Origin: Clostridia bacterium
GTDB lineage: Bacteria; Bacillota; Clostridia; Christensenellales; UBA1242
Assembly: GCA_017507215.1 (NCBI GenBank)
Contig: JAFWBI010000005.1
Coordinates: 40,536 to 104,535 of the forward strand
Length of the DNA stretch: 64,000 nt
Direction of reading: 5' to 3'
Shown here: positions 49,480-58,878 of the stretch, one piece after another
How positions within the stretch are numbered: the stretch's first letter is position 1
How the letters are laid out: each line of letters begins with the position of its first letter
Notes under the pieces: model-generated
Databases searched by the model: none
Told to the model about the DNA's origin: nothing
Seen by the model: only the letters and a program-made list of their open reading frames with translations
Position numbers and translations under genes: made by a program

Positions 49480-49517
49480 CTTTTTAAAACAAAATTTGCT
49501 AATTTAAGGAGATTTAA

Positions 49518-51395
49518 ATGAAAAGTTTTAAAACGGAATCAAAAAGAATTTTAGATTTAATGATAAATTCGATTTACACAAACAAAGAAATCTTTTTAAG
49601 AGAACTCATTTCAAACTGCTCAGATGCTATTGACAAGCTTTATTATAAAAGCCTTTCTGAAAACATTGGTTTGAATCGTGGTGATTTTGAAATTAAGATT
49701 TATGCTGATAAAGAAGCAAGAACACTCACAATTTCAGATAATGGAATTGGTATGACTGCTGAAGAACTTGAAAACAACCTTGGAACAATCGCAAAGAGTG
49801 GTTCACTTGCTTTCAAAAAAGACAATGAAAAGAAAGAAGATATCGATATCATTGGTCAATTTGGTGTTGGATTTTATTCAGTGTTTATGATTGGCGAAAA
49901 AGTTGAAGTGCTTTCAAAAGCATATGGTGAGAAAAAGGCTAATGTTTGGGTGAGTTCTGGTGCTGAAGGCTATGAAGTGAAAGAAGCTGAAAAAGAAACA
50001 TATGGCACAGAAATCAAGATTTACTTAAAAGCCGACTCTGAAGATGATAGATATTCAGAATTTATGGAATATTATAAGCTTCGTGAACTTATAAAAAGAT
50101 ATAGCGACTATATTCGTTATCCAATCAAAATTGAAAATGAAGTTCCTGCTTCAGCTGAAACTGCTGATGGTGAAGAAAAGAAAATCACAACCGTTAAAGA
50201 GTGGGAAACCATCAACTCAATGGTGCCAATGTGGAGAAAGTCAAAATCAGAATTAACAGATGAAGATTATAACAAGTTTTACAAAGATATGTTCTATGAT
50301 TTTCAAGACCCATTTATGCACATGCACTATCAAGTTGAAGGTTTGATTGACTATAAAGCACTTATTTATATTCCTAAGAAGTGCCCAGAAGCGTATTTTT
50401 CAAAATACTTTGAAAGGGGCTTAAAACTCTATTCAAACGGCGTTTTGATTATGGATAAATGCAAGGAGCTTATTCCTGAATATTTTGGCTTTATTCATGG
50501 TCTTGTTGACTGCGAACTTTCGCTCAACATTTCACGTGAAACCGTGCAACAAGACAGACAACTCAGAAAAATTGCTTCAAACATTGAAAAACAAATTAGA
50601 AAAGAACTTCAAGAAATGCTTGATAACGACAGAGCAAGATATGAAGAGTTTTATAACAATTTTGGCTTGCAACTCAAGGTCGGAATCTATAACAACTGGG
50701 GTATGGACAAAGACAAACTTCAAGACCTTGTTATGTTCTATTCAGTAAAACAAGACAAACTTGTGACATTTAAAGATTATGTTTCAGCAATGCCTGAAGA
50801 CCAAAAGTTTATCTACTATGCAACTGGCAGCTCAATTCTTTCAATTAAGAAAATGCCAAAAACTGAAAAGATTTTAAATGCTGGTTATGACGTTCTTTGC
50901 ATGACCGACAATGTTGACGAATTTGCAATTAAATATGTTGCAGAATATGACGGAAAACCTTTCAAAAACGTTACTGATGGCGATTCACTTGCAGAAACAA
51001 AAGAAGAAAATAAAATTTCTGAAGAAGATAAAAATATTTTAGAATTTGTGAAAAATGCCTTAGATGGTGAAGTTTTAGAAGTTAGGCTTTCAAAGAATTT
51101 GGGTTCACACCCAGTTTGTTTGATGGCAGAAGGCGAAGTTTCAATCGAAATGGAAAAAGTGTTTAAGAGCATGCCAAAAACTGATGGGGCTCAAGATGTT
51201 CGTGCAAAGAAGATTCTCGAAATTAATGCAGAACACAAAATCTATGAAAAGATGAAGAATCTCTATTCGTCAAACCAAGACGATTTGAAAGAAATTTCAA
51301 GAGTTCTTTTAGACCAAGCAAAACTTATTGAAGGGCTTGAAATTGAAGATATGGAACAGTTTGTTTCACTTGTTTCAAAGCATATTGCAAACTAG
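49518..51395 (+). CDS. htpG: Chaperone protein HtpG (Hsp90)
   Basis: 625-aa bacterial Hsp90. N-terminal GHKL ATPase: YTNKEIFLRELISNCSDAIDKL, ISDNGIGMT and GQFGVGFYSVFMI; middle domain with the catalytic LNISRETVQQD; C-terminal dimerisation domain. The upstream CIRCE element predicts heat-shock control by HrcA, unlike Bacillus htpG, which lacks CIRCE. RBS AAGGAGA. Monocistronic. Confidence 0.97.
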   Translation: MKSFKTESKRILDLMINSIYTNKEIFLRELISNCSDAIDKLYYKSLSENIGLNRGDFEIKIYADKEARTLTISDNGIGMTAEELENNLGTIAKSGSLAFKKDNEKKEDIDIIGQFGVGFYSVFMIGEKVEVLSKAYGEKKANVWVSSGAEGYEVKEAEKETYGTEIKIYLKADSEDDRYSEFMEYYKLRELIKRYSDYIRYPIKIENEVPASAETADGEEKKITTVKEWETINSMVPMWRKSKSELTDEDYNKFYKDMFYDFQDPFMHMHYQVEGLIDYKALIYIPKKCPEAYFSKYFERGLKLYSNGVLIMDKCKELIPEYFGFIHGLVDCELSLNISRETVQQDRQLRKIASNIEKQIRKELQEMLDNDRARYEEFYNNFGLQLKVGIYNNWGMDKDKLQDLVMFYSVKQDKLVTFKDYVSAMPEDQKFIYYATGSSILSIKKMPKTEKILNAGYDVLCMTDNVDEFAIKYVAEYDGKPFKNVTDGDSLAETKEENKISEEDKNILEFVKNALDGEVLEVRLSKNLGSHPVCLMAEGEVSIEMEKVFKSMPKTDGAQDVRAKKILEINAEHKIYEKMKNLYSSNQDDLKEISRVLLDQAKLIEGLEIEDMEQFVSLVSKHIAN

Positions 51396-51404
51396 AAAAA
51401 ATGA

Positions 51405-51437
51405 AAGATGAATTTGTAAAAAATTCATCTTTTTTTG
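51405..51437 (+). terminator. Terminator of htpG
   Basis: AAAGATGAATTT (51405-51416) pairs with AAATTCATCTTT (51421-51432), then Ts. Confidence 0.9.
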
Positions 51438-51507
51438 TGTTAAAACAGTTGACAAATTAAGGTTTTGACATTAGAGTTCCAAATTTTGAAAAAATAAAAT
51501 TTTCCTT

Positions 51508-51536
51508 TTGACTAGAAATTTTGATTGTGATATACT
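51508..51536 (+). promoter_or_regulatory. Sigma-A promoter for the exported protein
   Basis: TTGACT (51508-51513), 17-base spacer, TATACT (51531-51536). Confidence 0.7.
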
Positions 51537-51544
51537 CTCGTATG

Positions 51545-51589
51545 TTTTGGTGCTTTTTGAAGAACGTGCCAAAATAATAGGCATTTTTT
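51545..51589 (+). promoter_or_regulatory. Leader with mutually exclusive hairpins (candidate attenuator)
   Basis: TTTTGGTGC (51545-51553) can pair with GTGCCAAAA (51566-51574). Alternatively GTGCC (51566-51570) pairs with GGCAT (51580-51584), followed by six Ts. The two structures share 51566-51570, the arrangement of an anti-terminator and a weak terminator, about 30 bases before the next gene. Confidence 0.4.
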
Positions 51590-51617
51590 ATAAATTTTAC
51601 GAGAAAGGAAACTACTA

Positions 51618-52193
51618 ATGAGAAATAAAAAATTGACGTTTATATTAAGTGTTTTATTTGTGTCACTTTCAATAGTTGCAATTTGCGCAGGAATCATTGT
51701 TCCAACGCTTAAATTCAACTCAGATACAGCAGAAAGTGGAAACACTCACATAAATAAAAATTATGAGAGCAACAGCTCAGAAATTGATGTGTCAAACCCA
51801 TCAAAAGATGACACAAATGCTCAAGAGCCAACTGAAGAAAAGCTTGAGTATTTCATCAATGAACAGTCTGTTTCTAAAACAAAAACCATTGTTGGCGAAA
51901 CCACAATGTTCACAGTTTCATTTAAAGTTTTTGTGGTTAATGAAACAAAGACTCAAAAAACATTCCGAGCATCAGCCTTTACTGGAAAATATGACATTTC
52001 TGACTACGCATCATTTTATAAAATTGAATGTAATGAAAGTGTCAACACAAAAGTTCTTCCAGCAGGCGAGAGTGAAGATTTTGACTTTTCACTGGTTTAT
52101 GTTGTGACTGATTCAAACAATTTTAAAGATAATGAAAAATATAACCTTACCATCAGCTATGTTTCAGAAGAGATTATTTCAACTGAAATTTAG
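51618..52193 (+). CDS. Exported or membrane-anchored protein of unknown function
   Basis: 191 aa. An uncleaved-type N-terminal helix (residues 6-31), a Ser/Asn/Asp/Glu-rich linker (about 35-75), then a compact beta domain: TIVGETTMFTVSFKVFVVNET, FRASAFTGKYDIS and DFDFSLVYVVTDS, an immunoglobulin-like alternation resembling DUF4352-type extracellular domains. Probably faces outside the membrane. RBS AAAGGAA. A putative attenuator lies in its leader. Confidence 0.6.
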   Translation: MRNKKLTFILSVLFVSLSIVAICAGIIVPTLKFNSDTAESGNTHINKNYESNSSEIDVSNPSKDDTNAQEPTEEKLEYFINEQSVSKTKTIVGETTMFTVSFKVFVVNETKTQKTFRASAFTGKYDISDYASFYKIECNESVNTKVLPAGESEDFDFSLVYVVTDSNNFKDNEKYNLTISYVSEEIISTEI

Positions 52194-52194
52194 A

Positions 52195-52217
52195 GTTTGG
52201 AACGCTTTGTTCCAAAC
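52195..52217 (+). terminator. Perfect hairpin after the exported protein gene
   Basis: GTTTGGAAC (52195-52203) and GTTCCAAAC (52209-52217), 9 bp. The T run (TTTTT) follows only about ten bases later, so terminator efficiency is uncertain. Confidence 0.55.
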
Positions 52218-52256
52218 GTGGTAGGGTTTTTCTGTGCCCAAAATTTCCATAAATAA

Positions 52257-52285
52257 TTGCATTATAATATAAATTGTATTATATT
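52257..52285 (+). promoter_or_regulatory. Promoter giving a predicted leaderless rlmH transcript
   Basis: TTGCAT (52257-52262), 17-base spacer, TATATT (52280-52285). Expected +1 is 52292, the A of the rlmH ATG. Confidence 0.55.
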
Positions 52286-52291
52286 ATAACT

Positions 52292-52750
52292 ATGAAAGTT
52301 AATATTGTATGCGTTGGAAAAATAAAGGAAAAGTTTTTTACAGATGCGATTGCTGAATATGCAAAGCGTCTTTCTAAGTTCTGCTCATTTAACATTATTG
52401 AAGTTGATGAAGCATCAAAAATTGAAAACTTAGAAAAGAAGTCTGAAGCAGAAGGCAAGCTTTTGCTTGAAAAATGTTCAGGAGTAATCGTGGCACTTGA
52501 TGGAAAGGGCAAACAGCTTTCAAGCCCGGAACTTGCTTCATTTATTAAAGATTTGGGCGTTTCTGGTTCAAGCGAGATTTCGTTTGTGATTGGTGGCTCA
52601 AATGGTTTGTCAGAAGCTGTTTTGAAGTCTGCAAGGCTTATTCTTTCATTTGGAAAAATCACTTTTCCACACCAACTTTTCAGGGTCGTTTTAAGCGAAC
52701 AAATATATAGGGCATTTTCAATAAATGCCGGACTTCCATATCACAAATAA
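52292..52750 (+). CDS. rlmH: 23S rRNA pseudouridine1915 N3-methyltransferase RlmH
   Basis: 152-aa SPOUT methyltransferase: MKVNIVCVGKIKEKFF start, FVIGGSNGL (SAM-binding knot) and the C-terminal FPHQLFRVVLSEQIYRAFSINAGLPYHK. Methylates the helix 69 pseudouridine. The frame continues upstream to 52274, but this lies between the -35 and -10 boxes; 52292 gives the family-typical start. No Shine-Dalgarno site. Confidence 0.95.
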   Translation: MKVNIVCVGKIKEKFFTDAIAEYAKRLSKFCSFNIIEVDEASKIENLEKKSEAEGKLLLEKCSGVIVALDGKGKQLSSPELASFIKDLGVSGSSEISFVIGGSNGLSEAVLKSARLILSFGKITFPHQLFRVVLSEQIYRAFSINAGLPYHK

Positions 52751-52760
52751 AGGAGAGTTT

Positions 52761-54851
52761 ATGCAGTATAAATTTAAGCTCTTAAAAATTCACTGCGCTG
52801 GTTGTGCACTGGCTCTTGAGCAAAATTTGAACACCATCGAAGGCGTTCATGCTGAAATTGCATTTGTGACTAAGGTTTTGAAACTTGAAATTTCAACAGA
52901 AAATCCTGCTGAAACTTTAACCGAAGTCAAAATGGCGATTGAAAATTTTGACCATTCGATTGAAATTGTCGATTATGTCAGTGATGAAGATATAGCAAAA
53001 AAAGAAAAAAAAGAGCGAGATTTTAATATAATCAAAATTTCAATATCTATTGCACTTCTGCTTCTTGCAGTTTTGGTTCCAGCAAAGTGGTTTAAAATTA
53101 CACTTTTTGTGCTTGACTATTTGCTGGTCTCACACAAGGTGTTAATAAAAGCCGCAAAAAACATATCTCATGGAAAAGTGTTTGATGAAAATTTTTTGAT
53201 GGGAATTGCTTCGCTTGGAGCATTTGTAATTGGCGAATATGTTGAAGCAATATCTGTTATGATTCTTTTTAGCATTGGAGAAATTTTAGAAGACCTTGCT
53301 GTGTCAAAATCAAGAAAAACAATAAAGTCACTGCTTGAAATAAAGCAGCCTTATGCAAACTTGGTTGTTGACGATGAAGAACAAAAAGTTGAACTTTCAG
53401 AAGTGTCTGTTGGAGATTTGATAAGAATCAAACCGGGTGAAAAAATTCCACTTGATGGTGAAGTTGTTGATGGCACATCAAATCTTAACATGTCTGCTTT
53501 AACAGGTGAAACAAAAGAAAAGATTGTGACTGTTGGTGATGAAGTTCTCTCAGGTTCAATCAACGGCGCAAGTGTGCTTCTTGTTAAAGTTACGAAACTT
53601 GAAGCTGAAAGCACAATCACAAAAATTGTTGAAATGGTTGAAAAGGCAACCGAAACAAAAGCAAAATCTGAAAAGTTTATTTCGAAGTTTTCAAAATGGT
53701 ATACGCCAACCGTCATCGTGCTTGCTGTGCTCATTATGTTTATTCCACCAATCTTTAGTGGATATAGCAATTTTTTAACATATGTTTATCGTGGGCTCAG
53801 CTTTTTAGTTGTTTCATGTCCTTGTGCATTGGTGATTTCTGTGCCACTTGCATATTTTGCAGGGATTGGCTCATTTGCAAGGATTGGTGTGCTTGTCAAA
53901 GGGGCTAGTTTTGTTGAAGAACTTGCCAAAGTTGATGCTGTTGTGTTTGACAAAACTGGAACACTCACCAAAGGCGATTTTGAAGTTACAGAAATTAATG
54001 TGTTTGGAAGCCACACAAAAGAAGAAGTTCTTGAAACTGCGGCTTATGCTGAAAGCTTTTCAAATCACAGAATTTCAAATGCCATAATAAATGAATATAA
54101 AGAAAAAACAGGCAAAGATATAAACTCTGCTTGGATTAACGATTACACCGAAATTGCAGGAAAAGGCATTTCAGCAAATATCTTTATGCAAGATGTGCTT
54201 GTTGGAAATGCAAAGCTTTTAAAAGAAAAAGAAATTTTATTTTTTGAAGTTTCAAGAACAGGCTCTGTGATTTATGTTGCGATTGCTGGAGAGTGTGCAG
54301 GCTTTATTGTGCTAGAAGACACAATCAAAAAAGATGCCGTTCAGACAATTCGTGGTCTTAAGGGGCTGGGAATAAAAGACATTTCAGTTTGCACTGGAGA
54401 TGAAGAAAATGTTGCAAAAAACATTTGTGAAAAACTTGCAATAAAAAATTGTTATTCTAACTTGCTTCCAGAAGATAAAGTGCTTATAATAACAGATAAG
54501 GTGCAAGAAGGCAAAACGGTTGCGTTTGTTGGAGATGGAATCAATGATGCTCCATCAATCGCAAATGCGAATGTGGGTCTTGCAATGGGGGCTCTTGGAA
54601 GTGATGTTGCCATTGAAACAGCAGATGTTGTTTTGATGAAAGATGAACCTTCAAAAGTTCCACAAGCAATAAAGAAAGCAAAAAAAGTGCACAAGATTGT
54701 GCTTCAAAACATAATAGGGTCAATTCTGGTTAAGGTGGCAACGCTCGCACTTATCGGATTTGGCTTTTCAGGAATGTGGCTTGCTGTGTTTGCAGATGTT
54801 GGTGTAAACTTAATTGCAGTCTTAAACAGCTTAAGAGCTATGCTTAAATAA
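52761..54851 (+). CDS. P1B-type heavy-metal-transporting ATPase (probable Zn2+/Cd2+ class)
   Basis: 696 aa. ATG 52761 follows AAAGGAGA; the frame upstream overlaps rlmH. An N-terminal HMA-like domain has a CAGC metal site (Cys12, Cys15). The core shows SCPCA in the membrane (near 53818), DKTGTLTKG phosphorylation motif (near 53950) and GDGINDAPSIANANVG. The last helices contain Lys (ILVKVATL) and Asp (FADVGVNLIAVLNSLRAM), the P1B-2 pattern for Zn/Cd/Pb export. The N-domain HP dipeptide is His-Arg here (SNHRIS). No metal-responsive regulator is adjacent. Confidence 0.88.
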   Translation: MQYKFKLLKIHCAGCALALEQNLNTIEGVHAEIAFVTKVLKLEISTENPAETLTEVKMAIENFDHSIEIVDYVSDEDIAKKEKKERDFNIIKISISIALLLLAVLVPAKWFKITLFVLDYLLVSHKVLIKAAKNISHGKVFDENFLMGIASLGAFVIGEYVEAISVMILFSIGEILEDLAVSKSRKTIKSLLEIKQPYANLVVDDEEQKVELSEVSVGDLIRIKPGEKIPLDGEVVDGTSNLNMSALTGETKEKIVTVGDEVLSGSINGASVLLVKVTKLEAESTITKIVEMVEKATETKAKSEKFISKFSKWYTPTVIVLAVLIMFIPPIFSGYSNFLTYVYRGLSFLVVSCPCALVISVPLAYFAGIGSFARIGVLVKGASFVEELAKVDAVVFDKTGTLTKGDFEVTEINVFGSHTKEEVLETAAYAESFSNHRISNAIINEYKEKTGKDINSAWINDYTEIAGKGISANIFMQDVLVGNAKLLKEKEILFFEVSRTGSVIYVAIAGECAGFIVLEDTIKKDAVQTIRGLKGLGIKDISVCTGDEENVAKNICEKLAIKNCYSNLLPEDKVLIITDKVQEGKTVAFVGDGINDAPSIANANVGLAMGALGSDVAIETADVVLMKDEPSKVPQAIKKAKKVHKIVLQNIIGSILVKVATLALIGFGFSGMWLAVFADVGVNLIAVLNSLRAMLK

Positions 54852-54867
54852 ATGATAGGAGAAAGAT

Positions 54868-56652
54868 ATGAATATTAAAAAGATTTTATATAAGGCACTT
54901 GAAGATAGTTTTTTGCATTGTGATTATTCATTTGATGACATCACACTCACTTTTTCAAATCGTCCAGAAGAAGCAGACTTTCAATGTAACTCTGCATTTG
55001 CAATAGCAAAAAAGGTTCATACAAGTCCAGAAGTGGTTGCAAATTCGATTATTGCAAACTTAAACCAAGATGTTGCAGATGTTTCTTTTGCAAAGCCGGG
55101 TTTCATCAACTTCAAAATCAAAGATGAAGCGTTGTCTAAGGCTTTGAATGAAGCACTTGCAAATGAAAGACTTTGCCTTGATGAACTTGAAGAAAAAGAA
55201 ACCGTTGTTATGGACTATGGTGGTGCAAACGTTGCAAAAGAACTTCATGTTGGACACCTTCGTTCGCCAGTTATTGGTGAAAGTTTGGCACGCCTTCATA
55301 AAATTCTTGGAAACAAGGTTATCACAGACACCCACCTTGGCGACTGGGGTCTTCAAATGGGGCTTACTATCGCTCAACTTAAAGATGACGGATATATTGA
55401 TGGATATTTTGACCCATCAAAAAAGAACAAAGAAATCACACTTGACACTTTAAATGAAGAGTATCCAAAGGCGTCAAGAAGAAAGAATGAAGAAGAAGAC
55501 TTTAGAAAAAAAGCTGAAGAATACACAAAACTCATTCAAGATAAGGTTGAGCCATATTGGACTGTTTATCAAGAAATTCGTGAAATTTCAGTTAAAAGAA
55601 TCAAAGCAAACTATGAAAATTTAGGCTGCTTCTTTGATTTGTGGTATGGTGAAAGCAACGCAGCTGAATATGTTGACACAGTTGTCAAAATGTTTGTTGA
55701 CAAAGGCTTAACAAGAGAGCATGAAGGGGCTATTGTTGTTGATGTGGCAAGAGAAGGTGAAAATATTCCTATTGAAAAGAAGAATCCTGATGACCCACAA
55801 CTTTATAAAAATCCAATGCCACCAGTGTTTCTTAAAAAGAGCAATGGCGCAGATGTTTATGACACAACTGATATTGCAACAATCTATCAAAGAAACCAAG
55901 ATTATAATCCAGACAGAATGATTTATGTTGTTGACAAACGTCAGGCTTCACATTTTGAAAAATGCTTTAGAGCTGTCAAAATGGCTGGAATTTCTGAAGC
56001 ATCACAAAAACTTGAGTTTTTGGGTTTTGGAACTGTTAATGGCAAAGACGGAAAGGCTTTCAAAACAAGGTCTGGTGACACAATTAAGCTTGAAGACATT
56101 ATCAACTTGATTTCAGATGGTGCTAGAAAGAAACTTGCTGAAAACGGAATTGTTGACAATGAAAAACTTGCACTTCAAATTGGTGTTGCTGCCATGAAGT
56201 TTGGTGACCTTTCAAACGCTCCAAGCAAAGATTATATTTTTGATATTGATAAATTCTCATCATTTGAAGGAAAGACTGGTCCATACATTCAATATACCGG
56301 TGCAAGACTTAATTCACTTCTTTCAAAAGCTGAAATGACCGATAAGTTTGATTATCTTTCAAGTCTTAACTTAATTGATGTTGCTGACGAAAATCAAAGA
56401 AAGATTGCAGTGAGTTTCATCAAACTTCAAGAAAGTTATTTCACAGCTTATAAAGAAAGCTCACTCAGTGCTCTTTGCACAGCGCTTTTTGACTTTGCTT
56501 CAAGCTTCTCAAAATTCTATAACGACACAAGAATTTTAACTGAAAAGCAAGAAACAAAGAAAAATTCATACCTTGCACTCTGCTTGCTTATCTTAAAGGC
56601 AATCAAACAAGCTGCAAGTGTTTTGGCGTTTGAAATTCCTGAAAAAATGTAG
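54868..56652 (+). CDS. argS: Arginyl-tRNA synthetase
   Basis: 594-aa class I synthetase. N-terminal Add1-like tRNA D-loop domain (1-100), HVGH signature in KELHVGHLRSPVIGE, a degenerate KMSK (KAFKTRSGD) usual for bacterial ArgRS, and a C-terminal DALR anticodon-binding domain (GPYIQYTGARLNSLL, then ILTEKQETKKNSYLALC). RBS AGGAGAA. Followed after seven bases by queH. Confidence 0.96.
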   Translation: MNIKKILYKALEDSFLHCDYSFDDITLTFSNRPEEADFQCNSAFAIAKKVHTSPEVVANSIIANLNQDVADVSFAKPGFINFKIKDEALSKALNEALANERLCLDELEEKETVVMDYGGANVAKELHVGHLRSPVIGESLARLHKILGNKVITDTHLGDWGLQMGLTIAQLKDDGYIDGYFDPSKKNKEITLDTLNEEYPKASRRKNEEEDFRKKAEEYTKLIQDKVEPYWTVYQEIREISVKRIKANYENLGCFFDLWYGESNAAEYVDTVVKMFVDKGLTREHEGAIVVDVAREGENIPIEKKNPDDPQLYKNPMPPVFLKKSNGADVYDTTDIATIYQRNQDYNPDRMIYVVDKRQASHFEKCFRAVKMAGISEASQKLEFLGFGTVNGKDGKAFKTRSGDTIKLEDIINLISDGARKKLAENGIVDNEKLALQIGVAAMKFGDLSNAPSKDYIFDIDKFSSFEGKTGPYIQYTGARLNSLLSKAEMTDKFDYLSSLNLIDVADENQRKIAVSFIKLQESYFTAYKESSLSALCTALFDFASSFSKFYNDTRILTEKQETKKNSYLALCLLILKAIKQAASVLAFEIPEKM

Positions 56653-56659
56653 GTGAAAT

Positions 56660-57256
56660 ATGAAAAAGAAGATTTTGCTTCAGTCTTGCTGCGCTCCGTG
56701 TTCAACGGCTGTGATTGAAAGACTTGTTGATGAATATGACATCACAATTTTATATTACAACCCAAATATCTACCCAGAAGAAGAATATTTGAAACGCAAA
56801 AATGAAGAACTTAAATATATCAAAATCTTTAATGGCAAAAATCCAGAAAATCAAATTAAATTTTTAGACTGTGATTATGAAAGCGAAAGATTTTACGAAA
56901 AAACAAAAGGTTTTGAAAATGAGCGAGAAGGTGGGGCAAGATGTGCAATTTGTTTCAGGCTTAGGCTTGAAAAGACGGTGACACTTGCTAAACAAAATGG
57001 GTTTGACATTTTTGGAACAACCTTGACAGTGAGTCCACATAAAAACGCAGAAGTTATCAATGGCATAGGTCTTGAACTTCAAAAAGAATATGGTGTTGAG
57101 TTTTTGGTTTCAAACTTCAAAAAACAAAACGGTTATAAACGAAGTGTTGAACTTGCCAAAGAGAATGAACTTTATCGTCAAAACTATTGTGGGTGTGAGT
57201 TTGCACTGCGTGTTCAGATGGCAGAAGCCCCTGAAAGTTTAAATAAAAAGTATTAA
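56660..57256 (+). CDS. queH: Epoxyqueuosine reductase QueH
   Basis: 198-aa DUF208 protein. The cysteines that bind the [4Fe-4S] cluster and second iron are present: CCAPC (Cys10, Cys11, Cys14), RCAIC (near 95) and YCGC (near 178). QueH reduces epoxyqueuosine to queuosine in the tRNA wobble position and replaces QueG. RBS TAGGTGA. The gene requires Fe-S supply, notable since the NifS/NifU-like pair in this window is degenerate. Confidence 0.93.
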   Translation: MKKKILLQSCCAPCSTAVIERLVDEYDITILYYNPNIYPEEEYLKRKNEELKYIKIFNGKNPENQIKFLDCDYESERFYEKTKGFENEREGGARCAICFRLRLEKTVTLAKQNGFDIFGTTLTVSPHKNAEVINGIGLELQKEYGVEFLVSNFKKQNGYKRSVELAKENELYRQNYCGCEFALRVQMAEAPESLNKKY

Positions 57257-57288
57257 AAAGCACGTGATTTTCACGTGTTTTTATTTTT
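57255..57288 (+). terminator. Terminator of argS-queH
   Basis: CACGTGA (57261-57267) pairs with TCACGTG (57271-57277), flanked by A and T runs. Confidence 0.8.
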
Positions 57289-57298
57289 TGTGAAAATT

Positions 57299-57327
57299 TA
57301 TCTATATGAAATATAGATATTTTTTTT
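57299..57327 (+). terminator. Second tandem terminator-like hairpin
   Basis: TATCTATA (57299-57306) pairs with TATAGATA (57312-57319), followed by a T run. Confidence 0.6.
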
Positions 57328-57362
57328 GTTGAAAAAAACTTTAAAAAATTTTCAAAAAACAC

Positions 57363-57419
57363 TTTACAACTTTAGCGAACTAAAGTATAATGACATTGTT
57401 TACTTTAGTTTGCTAAAGT
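57363..57419 (+). promoter_or_regulatory. ABC-transporter promoter with two identical-type operators
   Basis: Promoter TTTACA (57363-57368), 17-base spacer, TATAAT (57386-57391). Operator 1 (57369-57386, ACTTTAGCGAACTAAAGT) fills the spacer; operator 2 (57402-57419, ACTTTAGTTTGCTAAAGT) follows the predicted +1. Both share ACTTTAG-N4-CTAAAGT; centres are 33 bases apart, about three helical turns. Confidence 0.8.
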
Positions 57420-57469
57420 GCACGAGCAAAGGTAGGTAAATATAAAAAGACTTGAAAAGGAGAAAAATT

Positions 57470-58228
57470 ATGAAGAAAATATTATCTTGTTTTATTGTGT
57501 TTGCCATGATGCTCTTTACATTCGTGGGTTGTTCGAAAAATGACAAAGACACCCTTGAAGATGGTGTGCTCACAGTTGGCTACACAATTTATGACCCAAT
57601 GAACTATTATGATGACGAAGGAGATTTTGTTGGGTTTGACACAGAACTCGCACTTGAAGTTGGAAAACTTCTAGATGTTGAAATTGAATTTGTTGAAATT
57701 AATTGGGACAACAAAGTTATGGCACTTGACAGTTATGAAATTGATGCTGTTTGGAATGGTATGACTATAACAGAAGAACTTAAAGATGCTATGTCGATAA
57801 CAGATTCTTATCTTGAAAACAGACAAGTTGTTGTTTGCAGAAAAGGAGAAGAATCTAGATTTGACACCAAAGAAGAAATTAAAAATGCAAAAGAAGTTGT
57901 TGTTGAAGCTGGTTCAGCTGGGGCATCTGCTGCTGAAGGGCTTGGAATTGAGCCAATCACAATGACAGCTCAAAAAGATACACTTTTAGAAGTGAAAGCC
58001 GATTCAAACAAAGTTGCAATCATTGATATCACAATGGCAAAATCTCTTGTAGGTGAAGGCACCAGTTATTCAGATTTAACATATGTTGATGTTGGATTTG
58101 AAAATGAAGAGTTTGGAATCGGATTCAGAAAAAATGATACCGAAACAATGAATAAAGTTAATGAAGCAATCAAGACTTTGACAGAAAATGGAACAGTTGA
58201 CAGATTGCTCAAAAAGTATTTCGGCTAA
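57470..58228 (+). CDS. Amino-acid ABC transporter substrate-binding lipoprotein
   Basis: 252 aa. Lipobox TFVGC with Cys21 as lipid anchor; ATG 57470 has AAGGAGA. The family-3 solute-binding fold is clear: LTVGYTIYDPMNYYDDEGDFVGFDTELALEVGKLL, then AVWNGMTITEELKDAMSITDSYL and FGIGFRKND. Polar or aromatic amino acids are likely ligands, not predictable from sequence alone. First gene of a substrate-binding/permease/ATPase/regulator operon with twin operators. Confidence 0.92.
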   Translation: MKKILSCFIVFAMMLFTFVGCSKNDKDTLEDGVLTVGYTIYDPMNYYDDEGDFVGFDTELALEVGKLLDVEIEFVEINWDNKVMALDSYEIDAVWNGMTITEELKDAMSITDSYLENRQVVVCRKGEESRFDTKEEIKNAKEVVVEAGSAGASAAEGLGIEPITMTAQKDTLLEVKADSNKVAIIDITMAKSLVGEGTSYSDLTYVDVGFENEEFGIGFRKNDTETMNKVNEAIKTLTENGTVDRLLKKYFG

Positions 58229-58229
58229 T

Positions 58230-58874
58230 ATGACATTTTCAGAGATTTCATTAGATTTATTAAAAGGTTTTGCAGTCACTCTTCAGTTGTTTTTTGTGAC
58301 ACTTATCTTTGCAATTCCTTTGGGTATCATTTTAACAATTATTCAAAAGTGTAAAATTAAAATTGTAAAAGTCGTGATTCAAACATTTATTTGGGTGATT
58401 CGTGGAACTCCGTTGATGCTTCAAGTTATTGCTGTTTATTATGGCCCAGCGATACTCTTTGAAGCAAAAATGTTGCCGAGATTAGTTGCAGTTTTGGTTG
58501 CGTTTATTGTAAACTATGCTTGTTACTTCTCAGAAATTTTCCGTGGTGGGTTTGATAGTGTTTCAAAAGGGCAATATGAAGCAGGGCTTGTGCTTGGAAT
58601 GACAAGACCACAAATCTTTTTCAAAGTCATATTGCTTCAGGTTGTGAAAAACATCGTTCCACCAATGTCAAACGAAGTGATAACTTTGGTGAAAGACACT
58701 TCACTTGCAAGGGTTATTGTCGTTGCCGAAATTTTGAAAGTGGCAGGTGATTACACAGCCAAAGGTCTGATTTGGCCGCTGTTCTATACAGCTGTTTATT
58801 ATCTCGCATTTATTGGAATTTTAACCATAATCTTTAAATGTTTGGAAAGAAAGTTAGATTATTTCAAGGTGTGA
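58230..58874 (+). CDS. Amino-acid ABC transporter permease
   Basis: 214-aa permease of the HisM/GlnP type: LLKGFAVTLQLFFVTLIFAIPLG, FIWVIRGTPLMLQVIAVYYG and the EAA-type loop QYEAGLVLGMTRPQIFFKVILLQ. ATG 58230, one base after the preceding stop; no good RBS, so probably translated by coupling. A single permease gene implies a homodimeric channel. Confidence 0.93.
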   Translation: MTFSEISLDLLKGFAVTLQLFFVTLIFAIPLGIILTIIQKCKIKIVKVVIQTFIWVIRGTPLMLQVIAVYYGPAILFEAKMLPRLVAVLVAFIVNYACYFSEIFRGGFDSVSKGQYEAGLVLGMTRPQIFFKVILLQVVKNIVPPMSNEVITLVKDTSLARVIVVAEILKVAGDYTAKGLIWPLFYTAVYYLAFIGILTIIFKCLERKLDYFKV

Positions 58875-58878
58875 AGAT

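Noticed and set aside
51537-51606. CTCGTA...TACGAG outer stem resembling the P1 of purine riboswitches
   Set aside because: The left arm starts upstream of the predicted transcription start, and the conserved purine-riboswitch loops and junction sequences are absent.
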